Origin: Myceligenerans indicum
GTDB lineage: Bacteria > Actinomycetota > Actinomycetes > Actinomycetales > Cellulomonadaceae
Direction: 5' to 3'
DNA length: 57,192 nucleotides
Assembly: GCF_016742955.1 (NCBI RefSeq)
Contig: NZ_JABBYC010000030.1
Location: 1 to 57,192 of the forward strand
Shown here one piece after another: positions 45,904 through 53,943 of the stretch (its first letter is position 1; each line of letters opens with the position of its first letter). Below the pieces are notes generated by a model, which was not told where the DNA came from, ran no database searches, and saw only the letters and a program-made list of their open reading frames with translations. A program made the position numbers and the translations under genes.

Positions 45904-47643
45904 TCAGGCGCTCCTGCCGGCGACTACGACGTCGACGGGGCCGAACGTGGCGCCGTCGCCCTCCGCGACGTGTGCGCCGAGCGGGGCGTTGGCGAACAGG
46001 CCTGCCTCGGCCCCGATCCAGTGCCCCTGCATCGCGGTCCACAGGGCCGAGAACTCGTGCCACGTCCCGTCGCTGCCTCTGGTCCCGCCGCTGCCGGGTA
46101 TTGCGCTGCCGACCGTGTCGCCGGTCGGCGTGCCGCCGGCGGCTGCGTTCCCGGGCCCGCCCTCGTGGCTGTCGCTGGAGTCGTCCCCGCTGGTGGCGCG
46201 GCCGGATGCGCCGCCGCGCTGCGCGTCCGCGCCCGAGCGGGCGCGCCAGGAGAAGCGTGCCGTGCCGTCGTCGTCGACGGCGATCCGCAGGTCAAGTGTC
46301 GTGGCTGGAGCGGGGGCGCGCCCGAGGGCCTCCTCCCGGCCTCCTGGAGCGCTTCGTGCACACACCACCTCGACGCCTGCGGGCGTGCGGAGCAGGCCGG
46401 TCCAGGCGTACTCGCGGCCGAGCAGGACGAGCCCGGCACGCAGCCCCGGCGCTTCGCCCCGGAGCGTGACGCGGGTGGTCCAGGTGCTCGCGCGGCCCGG
46501 AAGCTGCTGGCACAGCACGGCGCCCTGCTCGCGCAGGTTGCCGAGGGGGGCGACCTGCGCGGGGAGGTGGATCGAGCCGCCGCCCGCTGCCACGCACCAC
46601 GCCGGTTCGGGGTTGGCCTGCCAGTGCCAGCGCGTGGCGAGCCCCGGGGCGGAGAAGTCGTCGCTGCGAGCCGGTTCGCGCTGCTCGGCGCCGACCGCGG
46701 GCAGCGGCACGGGATGCCGGAGCACCGGGCGCCCACGTCCGGACGCCGGGTCCGTCGCCGGTTCGCCGTCACCCGTCGCCGGGCCCGGCCCCACCGCAAG
46801 CGCCTCGCCCATCTGCGGCCAGCCGCCGTCCCACGTCATCGGCTGGAGATGCACCACCCGGCCGAACGGCCCGCGGTCCTGGAAGTGGAGGAACCAGTCG
46901 GAGCCGTCCGGCGCGTCCACCCACGCGCCCTGATGCGGTCCGTTGACCGGTGTCCCGCCCTGTTCCAGCACCACGCGATGCTCGTACGGACCCCAGACGG
47001 ATCGGGACCGGAACACGGTCTGCCATCCGGTCGCCACGCCTCCGGCAGGGGCGAAGATCCAGTACCAGCCGTCGCGCTTGTACAGCTTGGGGCCTTCGAG
47101 GGTGCCGAAACCGGGCAGCGCGTCGCCGTCGACCACGATCCGAGGGGTCCCCGTGACGCGCCGCAGCCCCGGGTCGACCTCCACGACGGTGAGGCGGTTC
47201 TTGATCCCCGCGCGGCTGGCGGCCCAGCCGTGCACGAGGTAGGCGCGGCCGTCGTCGTCCCACAGGGGGCACGGGTCGATCAGCCCGCGTCCGGGCAGCA
47301 GGCACCACGGGTCGGACCACGGCCCGCGAGGGTCGGCGGCGGTGAGCACGAAGATCCCGTGGTCGGGATCGGGGTAGACGATGACGAAGCGCCCGTCGTG
47401 GTAGCGCAGGCTCGGTGCCCAGACCCCGGAGCCGTGCCGGGGCAAGGAGTAGTGCTCCCGTGGGGGGACGGCAGGCAGGGCGTTGGCGACGTGTTCCCAT
47501 GCCACGAGGTCGCGTGAGTGCAGCACCGGGAGCCCGGGCGCGCGGTTGAAGCTCGACGCGACCATCCAGAAGTCGTCACCGACGCGGATCGCGTCCGGGT
47601 CCGGCCAGTCGGCATCGAGCACCGGGTTCTCGTAGTCCGCCAT
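45904..47643 (-). CDS. Glycoside hydrolase family 43 protein (beta-xylosidase/arabinofuranosidase type)
   Basis: A 579-residue intracellular enzyme (no signal peptide). The N-terminal five-bladed propeller has base Asp in WPDPDAI, a second Asp in DPCPLWDDDGRAYLVHGW and acid Glu in FGTLEGPKLY. A C-terminal beta-sandwich of about 220 residues follows from about 345 (RWHWQANPEPAWCV), typical of GH43 beta-xylosidases, with a disordered Gly/Ser insertion near 500-535. Likely substrates are xylo- or arabino-oligosaccharides taken up by the divergent transporter. GGAGG lies 7 nt before the ATG. The leader contains a hexanucleotide array and a LacI-type operator. Confidence 0.9.
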   Translation of the reverse strand: MADYENPVLDADWPDPDAIRVGDDFWMVASSFNRAPGLPVLHSRDLVAWEHVANALPAVPPREHYSLPRHGSGVWAPSLRYHDGRFVIVYPDPDHGIFVLTAADPRGPWSDPWCLLPGRGLIDPCPLWDDDGRAYLVHGWAASRAGIKNRLTVVEVDPGLRRVTGTPRIVVDGDALPGFGTLEGPKLYKRDGWYWIFAPAGGVATGWQTVFRSRSVWGPYEHRVVLEQGGTPVNGPHQGAWVDAPDGSDWFLHFQDRGPFGRVVHLQPMTWDGGWPQMGEALAVGPGPATGDGEPATDPASGRGRPVLRHPVPLPAVGAEQREPARSDDFSAPGLATRWHWQANPEPAWCVAAGGGSIHLPAQVAPLGNLREQGAVLCQQLPGRASTWTTRVTLRGEAPGLRAGLVLLGREYAWTGLLRTPAGVEVVCARSAPGGREEALGRAPAPATTLDLRIAVDDDGTARFSWRARSGADAQRGGASGRATSGDDSSDSHEGGPGNAAAGGTPTGDTVGSAIPGSGGTRGSDGTWHEFSALWTAMQGHWIGAEAGLFANAPLGAHVAEGDGATFGPVDVVVAGRSA

Positions 47644-47680
47644 GGCGGTGCCTCCGTCGCGTCGTCACTGATGCGGTGGG

Positions 47681-47728
47681 TCGATGTCGATGCGGATGTC
47701 GATGCGGATGTCGATGTGGATGCGGATG
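47681..47728. repeat. Hexanucleotide array (8 units) in the GH43 leader
   Basis: Eight consecutive NNGATG hexamers (TCGATG, CGGATG or TGGATG), partly arranged as a 12-bp repeat. It lies 38-85 bp upstream of the GH43 start, in the predicted untranslated leader. Confidence 0.9.
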
Positions 47729-47776
47729 GGCCGACCGCACGGCAGCAGCCGAGCGGCTGCCAGCCCGGCTCACCCT

Positions 47777-47790
47777 AGCAAGCGCTTTCC
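47777..47790. promoter_or_regulatory. LacI-family operator with overlapping GH43 -10 box
   Basis: AGCAAGCGCTTTCC; on the minus strand GGAAAGCGCTTGCT, a near-palindrome with central CG like LacI/GalR operators. It abuts TAGGGT on the minus strand (47777-47772), a candidate -10 for the GH43 gene, so a bound repressor would block that promoter. Confidence 0.6.
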
Positions 47791-47809
47791 AGAAATTCCG
47801 CCCGGCCTC

Positions 47810-47839
47810 TTGCGACGTTTCACCGATGTCGGGTACGTT
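47810..47839 (+). promoter_or_regulatory. Promoter of the polysaccharide-uptake operon
   Basis: TTGCGA (47810-47815), an 18-bp spacer and TACGTT (47834-47839). Transcription would start near 47846, on the second operator. Confidence 0.5.
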
Positions 47840-47844
47840 CCCGA

Positions 47845-47856
47845 GAAACCGGTTAC
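47845..47856 (+). promoter_or_regulatory. Second LacI-family operator at the operon transcription start
   Basis: GAAACCGGTTAC, a palindrome with one mismatch and central CG, matching the AAACCGGTT-type sites of LacI-family sugar regulators. It sits on the predicted +1 of the operon. Confidence 0.6.
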
Positions 47857-47912
47857 CGGCGTCGCCTTCGCGGCGTCACCGGTGGTCAGCTCGACGACGA
47901 GCAGGAGGGCGC

Positions 47913-48860
47913 ATGCCGATGGTGGTTGCGACAGAACCGGCGCCGGCTCCACCGCGCCCGCGCCGCCGGTCGCCGCTCCTGCGGCACCACGGCCTCTACC
48001 TGATGGCCGTCCCGGGCATCCTCTACTTCCTCCTGTTCAAGTACGCCCCCATGGGCGGGCTCGTGATCGCCTTCCAGGACTACATGCCGTTCCTGGGCAT
48101 CGGCGGCAGTCCGTGGGTCGGGTTCGACCACTTCGTGCGGCTCTTCACCGAGGACACCTTCCTCGTGCTGCTGCGCAACACCGTCGTGGTCTCGCTGTTG
48201 CTGCTCGTGTTCGCGTTCCCCGTGCCAATCGTCCTGGCGCTGCTGCTCAACGAGGTGCGCACCCGTGCCTTCCGGCGCACCGTCCAGTCGGTGATCTACC
48301 TGCCCCACTTCCTGTCGTGGGTGATCGTCGCGTCGATCTTCTACGTGCTGCTGTCGACCGACGGCGGCTCCGTCAACAACCTCGTCGTGGCCGCGGGCGG
48401 TGAACCGATCCCGTTCCTCACCGACCCGGACTGGCTGCGGCCGTTGTACGTGGGGCAGGAGATCTGGAAGGGCGCGGGCTGGGGAACCATCGTCTACCTG
48501 GCCGCCATGACGGCCGTCGACGTCCAGCTCTACGAGGCCGCCGAGCTCGACGGCGCCAACCGGCTGCGACAGACCTGGCACGTCACGCTCCCCGCCATCC
48601 GCCCGACGATCGTCGTCATGTTCATCCTGGCCATCGGCGACTTCCTGGAGCTCGGCTTCGAGCACATGTTCCTGGTCATGAACTCCCTGAACCGTCAGGT
48701 CGGCGAGATCTTCGACACCTACGTCTACACCGCCGGCATCCAGAACGGGCAGCTCAGCTACGCGGCCGCCGTCGGCCTCTTCAAGGGGCTGGTCGGGCTG
48801 CTGCTCGTGGTCATGGCGAACCGGCTGGCCAAGCGGTTCGGCGAAGAAGGCGTCTACTAG
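47913..48860 (+). CDS. ABC transporter permease, LplB type
   Basis: A 315-residue CUT1-class permease with six helices. YLMAVPGILYFLLFKYAPMG and IAFQDYMPFLGI are characteristic of LplB/YteP proteins that import poly- or oligogalacturonide-type sugars. The EAA loop YEAAELDGANRLRQTWHVTL contacts the ATPase. GGAGG precedes ATG 47913 by 4 nt. First gene of a seven-gene operon; its partner permease is the sixth gene. No ATPase is encoded here, so a shared MsmX-like ATPase elsewhere is likely. Confidence 0.92.
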   Translation: MPMVVATEPAPAPPRPRRRSPLLRHHGLYLMAVPGILYFLLFKYAPMGGLVIAFQDYMPFLGIGGSPWVGFDHFVRLFTEDTFLVLLRNTVVVSLLLLVFAFPVPIVLALLLNEVRTRAFRRTVQSVIYLPHFLSWVIVASIFYVLLSTDGGSVNNLVVAAGGEPIPFLTDPDWLRPLYVGQEIWKGAGWGTIVYLAAMTAVDVQLYEAAELDGANRLRQTWHVTLPAIRPTIVVMFILAIGDFLELGFEHMFLVMNSLNRQVGEIFDTYVYTAGIQNGQLSYAAAVGLFKGLVGLLLVVMANRLAKRFGEEGVY

Positions 48861-48877
48861 AGCGGCCGGGGGGCACC

Positions 48878-49720
48878 GTGTTCTCGTTCGAAGGCTTTGT
48901 CCGGATCAACACGTTCCTCGTGGCCGTCTACCGCGTGGCGTACCTCAACCTGCTGTGGCTCGCGACGACGCTGCTCGGCCTCGGCCTCCTGGGCATCGGC
49001 CCCGCCTCCTACGCCCTGGCCGCCTATCTGGACCGCTGGCTGCGATGTGGAGAGACGCCCCCGGTGGCCCGGGCGTTCTGGCGGCATGCCCGCCACCGGC
49101 CCTGGCGCTCCACGCTCGTGGCCTGGATCCTGCTGGCGGCCGGAGGCGTCGTCGTCGGCAACCTGTTCCTCGCACCGCACTGGTCCGTGCGGGCCGCCAA
49201 CCTCGGCGCGCTCGCGGTGCTCGCGGTCACGGCGTCGTACGTGTACCCCGTGATGGCCGCCACGGACCTGCCGACCGTCCCCCGCCAGCTCGCCGCCGCC
49301 CTGCTGATCGGGTTCGGCTCCCTGCACCGGACGGTCCTGGGCGCGACGGTCGTCGGCCTCACCACGTGGCTGCTGTGGCAGTACGCGCTGCCGCTGCTCG
49401 TCCTGTTCGGCGTGGGCATCCCCGCGTTCGCGACGGGCCTCGTGACCCGTCAGGTCTTCCGCGGCCTGACCGCCGAGTCGGCCGCTGACGCACCCCGTTC
49501 CCCGCTCCGGGTCCAGACCATCCGCCATCCCGGCGGCCCGGGCATCCGCACGGCCCTGCGTTCCGGCGGCCCGAGACCTGACGGCCCGAGACCTGACGGC
49601 CCGAGACCTGACAGCCCGGGATCCGACGGCCCGGGATCCGGCGGCCCGGGATCCGACGATCCGGCGCCCCCGACCCCTCACACGGCAACACCTCACCTCA
49701 CGGAAGGAACGGCCCCATGA
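48878..49720 (+). CDS. YesL (DUF624) family membrane protein
   Basis: A 280-residue protein with four to five helices and the DUF624 core: NLLWLATTLLGLGLLGIGPA then SYALAAYLDRWL. YesL-like proteins accompany LplB/LplC-type transporters in Bacillus and actinobacteria; their job is unknown. The last 75 residues form a Gly/Pro/Asp-rich disordered tail built on six 15-bp repeats, not typical of the family. The start is GTG 48878 after GGGGGG. Its stop overlaps the next start by four bases. Confidence 0.82.
   Translation: MFSFEGFVRINTFLVAVYRVAYLNLLWLATTLLGLGLLGIGPASYALAAYLDRWLRCGETPPVARAFWRHARHRPWRSTLVAWILLAAGGVVVGNLFLAPHWSVRAANLGALAVLAVTASYVYPVMAATDLPTVPRQLAAALLIGFGSLHRTVLGATVVGLTTWLLWQYALPLLVLFGVGIPAFATGLVTRQVFRGLTAESAADAPRSPLRVQTIRHPGGPGIRTALRSGGPRPDGPRPDGPRPDSPGSDGPGSGGPGSDDPAPPTPHTATPHLTEGTAP
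49568..49657 (+). repeat. 15-bp tandem repeat, 6 units, in the YesL-like gene
   Basis: Three identical units GGCCCGAGACCTGAC followed by three units of the form GGCCCGGGATCCGAC, encoding GPRPD and GPGSD pentapeptides. Confidence 0.95.
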
Positions 49721-51222
49721 ACAAGGCCAGGATCGGAACAGCGGTGGCCACGGCGACCGCGCTGGCACTCACCACGGCGGCGTGCGGCAGCTCTGCCGAC
49801 GGCGGCGACGGTGGGCCGAAGGACAGCCTGACCTGGATGACCATGCTTCACACCCCGACGACGCCGGAGAAGGGCGGCGTCATCGAGACGGCCCTGGAGG
49901 AGCACACCGGGATGGACATCGAGTTCCAGTGGGTGCCGGACGCGTCGAAGGAGGAGAAGCTGAACGCGGCCCTCGCCTCGGGCGAGCTCGCCGACCTCGT
50001 CTCGCTGACCGTCATCGACGACACCCAGGTGCGGTCCGCGCTGACCTCGGGCATGTTCTGGGACGTCGAGGACTACCTGGACGAGTTCCCGAACCTCGCC
50101 CGGATCCCGGACGCGACGCTGGACGCGGCACGCATCGACGGCGAGCTGTACGGAGTCCCGTACCAGAAGCCCGCCGCGCGCTACGGCGTCGTCGTACGCC
50201 AGGACTGGCTGGACAACCTGGGCCTGGAGGTGCCGCACACCATCGACGAGCTCACGGAGGTCGCCCGCGCGTTCACGGAGGACGACCCGGACGGCAACGG
50301 CAAGGACGACACGGTCGGGTTCTACGACCGCGAGGAGAGCTTCCGCGTCGGGTTCCGCTCCCTGGCGGGCTACTTCGGCGCCGGCCAGCAGTTCGAGGTG
50401 ACCGACGACGGCCAGGTGGTCCCCGCCGCCACCACCGACGCCTTCAAGGAGGCGATGGAGTGGTACCGCGGCGTGTACGCCGGCGGCTGGGTCAACCAGG
50501 AGTTCGTCACCGTCCAGAAGCAGAACCAGCAGGACGGCATCGCCCAGGGCAAGGGCGGCATCGTCGTCACCGGCCTGTTCGAGGCGAAGAACTACAACGC
50601 GCTGGCACGCTCCGCGGACCCGGACACCCCGATGGAATGGGCCCTGGTCAACGACATCACGTACGACGACGTCCCGCGCCGCATCCTGTCCGACACCAAC
50701 GGCGGCATGGGCGGCTGGCTCGCGATCCCCACCACGGAGGTCGAGACCGAGGACGACCTGCGGGCCGTGCTCGGGTTCATCGACAAGCTCATGGATCCTG
50801 AGGCCTTCGAGCTCATGACGAACGGCATCGAGGGGGAGCACTTCGAGACCGACGCGGACGGCGTCGTGACCGTCATCGACCAGACCGCGTGGGAGCAGGA
50901 GGTCCAGCCCTTCAGCTCGTCCCGCCCGTCGGAGCTGGTCACGACGTACCAGAGCTCGGACGAGTACGTGAACCTCGGCAACGAGCTCATGGCCCAGAAC
51001 GCCGAGTACATGGTCGCCAACCCGGCACAGTCGCTCACGTCCGAGACGTTCGACCGGCAGTGGTCCACGCTCGAGCAGCAGCTCAACGACGCCTACAACC
51101 AGTACATCACCGGACAGATCGAGATGGCGGACTACGAGGCGACGATCGAGAGCCTCCGCGGGCAGGGCCTGGACGCGATCGTCGACGAGTACTCGGCCTC
51201 GTACGCCGAGGCGAACGGCTGA
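49717..51222 (+). CDS. Extracellular sugar-binding lipoprotein, LplA type
   Basis: A 501-residue solute-binding lipoprotein. Signal peptide with lipobox LTTAAC, lipid-modified Cys23. The mature part follows the LplA/YtcQ pattern: GMDIEFQWVPDASKEEKLNA, FWDVEDYLDEFPN, GVPYQKPAARYGVVVRQDWL, DDPDGNGKDDTVGF, a Ca-binding-like loop, and GGMGGWLAIPT. It delivers oligosaccharides to the two permeases. The ribosome site GGAAGGA lies within the preceding gene, which overlaps by four bases. Confidence 0.93.
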   Translation: MNKARIGTAVATATALALTTAACGSSADGGDGGPKDSLTWMTMLHTPTTPEKGGVIETALEEHTGMDIEFQWVPDASKEEKLNAALASGELADLVSLTVIDDTQVRSALTSGMFWDVEDYLDEFPNLARIPDATLDAARIDGELYGVPYQKPAARYGVVVRQDWLDNLGLEVPHTIDELTEVARAFTEDDPDGNGKDDTVGFYDREESFRVGFRSLAGYFGAGQQFEVTDDGQVVPAATTDAFKEAMEWYRGVYAGGWVNQEFVTVQKQNQQDGIAQGKGGIVVTGLFEAKNYNALARSADPDTPMEWALVNDITYDDVPRRILSDTNGGMGGWLAIPTTEVETEDDLRAVLGFIDKLMDPEAFELMTNGIEGEHFETDADGVVTVIDQTAWEQEVQPFSSSRPSELVTTYQSSDEYVNLGNELMAQNAEYMVANPAQSLTSETFDRQWSTLEQQLNDAYNQYITGQIEMADYEATIESLRGQGLDAIVDEYSASYAEANG

Positions 51223-51225
51223 TCG

Positions 51226-52527
51226 ATGACGGTCGACGACACCGTGCACGCCGCCGGCGGCACACTCGAGACCACCGTGATCCAGGAGGCGATCGACGCC
51301 GCGGCCCGGTCGGGCGGCGGCACCGTGACCGTCATGGCCGGGGTGCACCGCACCGGCGCCCTGCGCCTGCGCAGCCACGTCGAGCTGCACCTGGAGTCCG
51401 GGGCGCGCCTGGAGTTCGTGCCCGACCCGGCCCTCTACCCGCCGGTCGAGGCCCGCTGGGAGGGGGCGCCCGCCGTCGTGCACTCACCCTGCCTGTACGC
51501 GAACGGCGCCACCGACGTCGCGATCACCGGCCTCGGCACCATCGACGGCGGAGGGGCACCGTGGTGGGACACGTTCCGGAACTCTCCCGCGGACCTCGAC
51601 CACCCTCGGCCGACCCTGATCGGGCTGCACGAGTGCGAGCGGGTGACGATCCGGGACGTCTCGCTGCGGAACTCGCCGTCGTGGACGGTACATCCGCTGC
51701 TGTGCGAGGACGTGTCCGTCTCCGGGGTGCGCATCCACAACCCGGCCGACTCGCCGAACACGGACGGCATCAACCCGGAGTCGTGCCGCAACGTCCGGAT
51801 CAGCGGGTGCCACATCGACGTGGGAGACGACTGCATCACGATCAAGTCCGGCACGGAGCGCTCACCGCAGCGGGTGCCGTGCGAGAACGTCACCGTCACC
51901 GGTTGCACCATGGTCCGCGGTCACGGCGGCGTGGTGATCGGCAGCGAGATGAGCGGGGGCGTGCGGAACGTGGTGATCAGCGCCTGCGTCTTCCAGGGCA
52001 CCGACCGGGGGATCCGGGTCAAGGCGCGGCGCGGCCGCGGCGGCGTGGTCGAGGACGTGCGCGTGAGCGACCTCGTCATGAGCGACGTGATGTGCCCGCT
52101 GGTGGTCAACCCGTTCTACTTCTGCGGCCCGGACGGCAAGGAGCCGCACGTCGCCGACCGGGATCCGCACCCCGTCGACGACTCGACACCGTCGTTCCGC
52201 CGCATCCACGTCGCCCATGTCACCGCCAGGGGCGTGCACGCCGCGGCCGCCCACGTGTACGGGCTGCCGGAACAGCCGGTCACCGAGCTCACGCTGGACG
52301 ACGTCGTGGTCTCGTACGCCGACCACCCGAAGCCGGATCATCCGGCGATGGCCGGCGGCGTGGAGCTGATGGCACGGCGAGGGTTCCACCTCGGCTACGT
52401 CGCCGACTCCGACCTCCGCCGGCTCCGCGTGGACGGCTGCGACGGCCCGGGCCTCGTCGTGGAGGAGAGCCCCACGCTGCGCCGGTCGGGGGTGAGGATC
52501 AATGGCAGGGCCGACGACGACGGCTGA
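51226..52527 (+). CDS. Glycoside hydrolase family 28 protein (polygalacturonase/rhamnogalacturonase type)
   Basis: A 433-residue right-handed beta-helix enzyme hydrolysing pectic galacturonides. The GH28 signatures are complete: NTDGINPES (about 178), GDDCITIKSG with the paired Asp (about 201), RGHGGVVIGSEMSGG (about 230) and GIRVKARRGRGG. There is no signal peptide, so it acts on imported oligomers. Begins 3 bp after the binding-protein stop. Confidence 0.93.
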   Translation: MTVDDTVHAAGGTLETTVIQEAIDAAARSGGGTVTVMAGVHRTGALRLRSHVELHLESGARLEFVPDPALYPPVEARWEGAPAVVHSPCLYANGATDVAITGLGTIDGGGAPWWDTFRNSPADLDHPRPTLIGLHECERVTIRDVSLRNSPSWTVHPLLCEDVSVSGVRIHNPADSPNTDGINPESCRNVRISGCHIDVGDDCITIKSGTERSPQRVPCENVTVTGCTMVRGHGGVVIGSEMSGGVRNVVISACVFQGTDRGIRVKARRGRGGVVEDVRVSDLVMSDVMCPLVVNPFYFCGPDGKEPHVADRDPHPVDDSTPSFRRIHVAHVTARGVHAAAAHVYGLPEQPVTELTLDDVVVSYADHPKPDHPAMAGGVELMARRGFHLGYVADSDLRRLRVDGCDGPGLVVEESPTLRRSGVRINGRADDDG

Positions 52528-53002
52528 CGGGACCGTGGCCGACACGGCGACGGCCGCGGAGCCGGCGCCGCCCGGCCGGTCGGCCGAGGTGTGGATCACC
52601 GTGTGCGGCATGGTGCTGTCCGGGGTGTTCCTCGGAGGGTTCTCCGTGGTGGTCAACGGGATCGACCGGAGCGCGTTCGACGGCGCCCTGGGTCCCGTTC
52701 TGCGGGATGCGGGCCTCGACCTGAGCGCCGCCGGTGACCCCTACACGGCTGCCCGGACGCTCGGAGCCTGGTTCGGGTTCACGCTGCTGGGCGTGCTCGC
52801 ACTCGGGACCGCCGGGATCTTCGCCGCCCGGCGGGCCCCGGGGCGCCGGGCCACCGGCTGGCTGCTTGCCGCGGCGGGCCTGGTCTGCCTGGTGGGGAGC
52901 CAGCTCATCCTGTACCCGGTCGCGTTCCTCTTCTTCGCCGGTGCGGGCCTGTTCGTGTCGCGCCGTGGCGACCGGTCCACCGACGTAGGGAGAATCACAT
53001 GA
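52502..53002 (+). CDS. Small membrane protein of unknown function in the uptake operon
   Basis: A 166-residue protein with four predicted helices (about 29-50, 86-108, 116-134 and 138-153), not assigned to a family with confidence. It begins inside the GH28 gene (26-bp overlap) after GTGAGGAT and ends overlapping the next permease by four bases, so it is tightly coupled to the operon and probably has an accessory role in transport or at the membrane. Confidence 0.75.
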   Translation: MAGPTTTADGTVADTATAAEPAPPGRSAEVWITVCGMVLSGVFLGGFSVVVNGIDRSAFDGALGPVLRDAGLDLSAAGDPYTAARTLGAWFGFTLLGVLALGTAGIFAARRAPGRRATGWLLAAAGLVCLVGSQLILYPVAFLFFAGAGLFVSRRGDRSTDVGRIT

Positions 53003-53943
53003 CCGTCACCGGCCCGGCGCCGACGGTGCGCCTCGACCGTGAGGCACGCACCGGCGGGTTCCGTACCGGCGGGTTCCGGCGCCCATCGACGGGAACGCGG
53101 GTCTTCCGCGTGGTCAACGCCGTCGTCCTGACCGGGTTCGCGCTGCTGTGCGTGCTGCCGTTCCTCAACGTGCTCGGGAGCTCGCTCGCGACGCCGGGGG
53201 AACTGGCGACCAAGCCGTTCGTCGTCGTCCCCGAGACGTTCACGCTGGACGCGTACCGCTACATCCTCTCCACGGGGACGATCTTCCGGGCTCTGGGCGT
53301 ATCGGTGTTCGTGACCGTGGTCGGGACGTTCGTGAGCCTGCTGCTCACCTCGTTCATGGCGTACGCGCTGTCGAAGCGGTACCTGCGGGGGAGGCGGGTG
53401 ATCAACTTCCTGGTCGTGTTCACGATGCTGTTCAGCGGCGGCATGATCCCCACGTTCGTGGTGGTGCAGCACCTGGGCCTGATCGACTCGCTGTGGTCGC
53501 TGATCCTCCCTGTGGCGATCAACGCCTTCAACCTCGTGATCATGCGCAGCTTCTTCCAGGCGATCCCCGACAGTCTGGAGGAGGCGGCGCGCATCGACGG
53601 CTGCTCCGACATCGGTGTGTTCCTGCGGATCGTGCTGCCGCTGTCGCTGGCGTCGATCGCGACGATCGGCCTGTTCTACGCGGTCGCCTACTGGAACACC
53701 TACCAGCACGCGATCCTGTACATCAACGACTCGTCGAAGTGGCCCGTCCAGGTGTTGCTGCGTCAGGTGGTCATCGTCGCGAGCGGCATGAACGCCGACG
53801 CGTCGGCCGTGGACGTGGTGCCGCCCGCGCAGTCGGTGAAGATGGCGGTGATCGTCGTGGCGACGCTGCCGATGCTGATCGTGTACCCGTTCATCCAGCG
53901 CTTCTTCGTCAAGGGCGCGTTGATCGGGTCGGTGAAGGGATGA
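52999..53943 (+). CDS. ABC transporter permease, LplC type
   Basis: A 314-residue CUT1 permease with six helices. LLCVLPFLNVLGSSLATPGE, SKRYLRGRRVINFLVVFTML, GMIPTFVVVQHLGLIDS and EAA loop LEEAARIDGCSDIGVFLRIV mark the LplC/YtcP branch. It pairs with the permease at 47913. ATGA overlaps at both ends. Its N-terminus contains a doubled 15-bp unit giving RTGGFRTGGFR. Confidence 0.93.
   Translation: MTVTGPAPTVRLDREARTGGFRTGGFRRPSTGTRVFRVVNAVVLTGFALLCVLPFLNVLGSSLATPGELATKPFVVVPETFTLDAYRYILSTGTIFRALGVSVFVTVVGTFVSLLLTSFMAYALSKRYLRGRRVINFLVVFTMLFSGGMIPTFVVVQHLGLIDSLWSLILPVAINAFNLVIMRSFFQAIPDSLEEAARIDGCSDIGVFLRIVLPLSLASIATIGLFYAVAYWNTYQHAILYINDSSKWPVQVLLRQVVIVASGMNADASAVDVVPPAQSVKMAVIVVATLPMLIVYPFIQRFFVKGALIGSVKG
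53050..53079 (+). repeat. 15-bp direct repeat, 2 copies, in the LplC-type gene
   Basis: ACCGGCGGGTTCCGT followed by ACCGGCGGGTTCCGG, encoding TGGFR twice. Confidence 0.85.
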
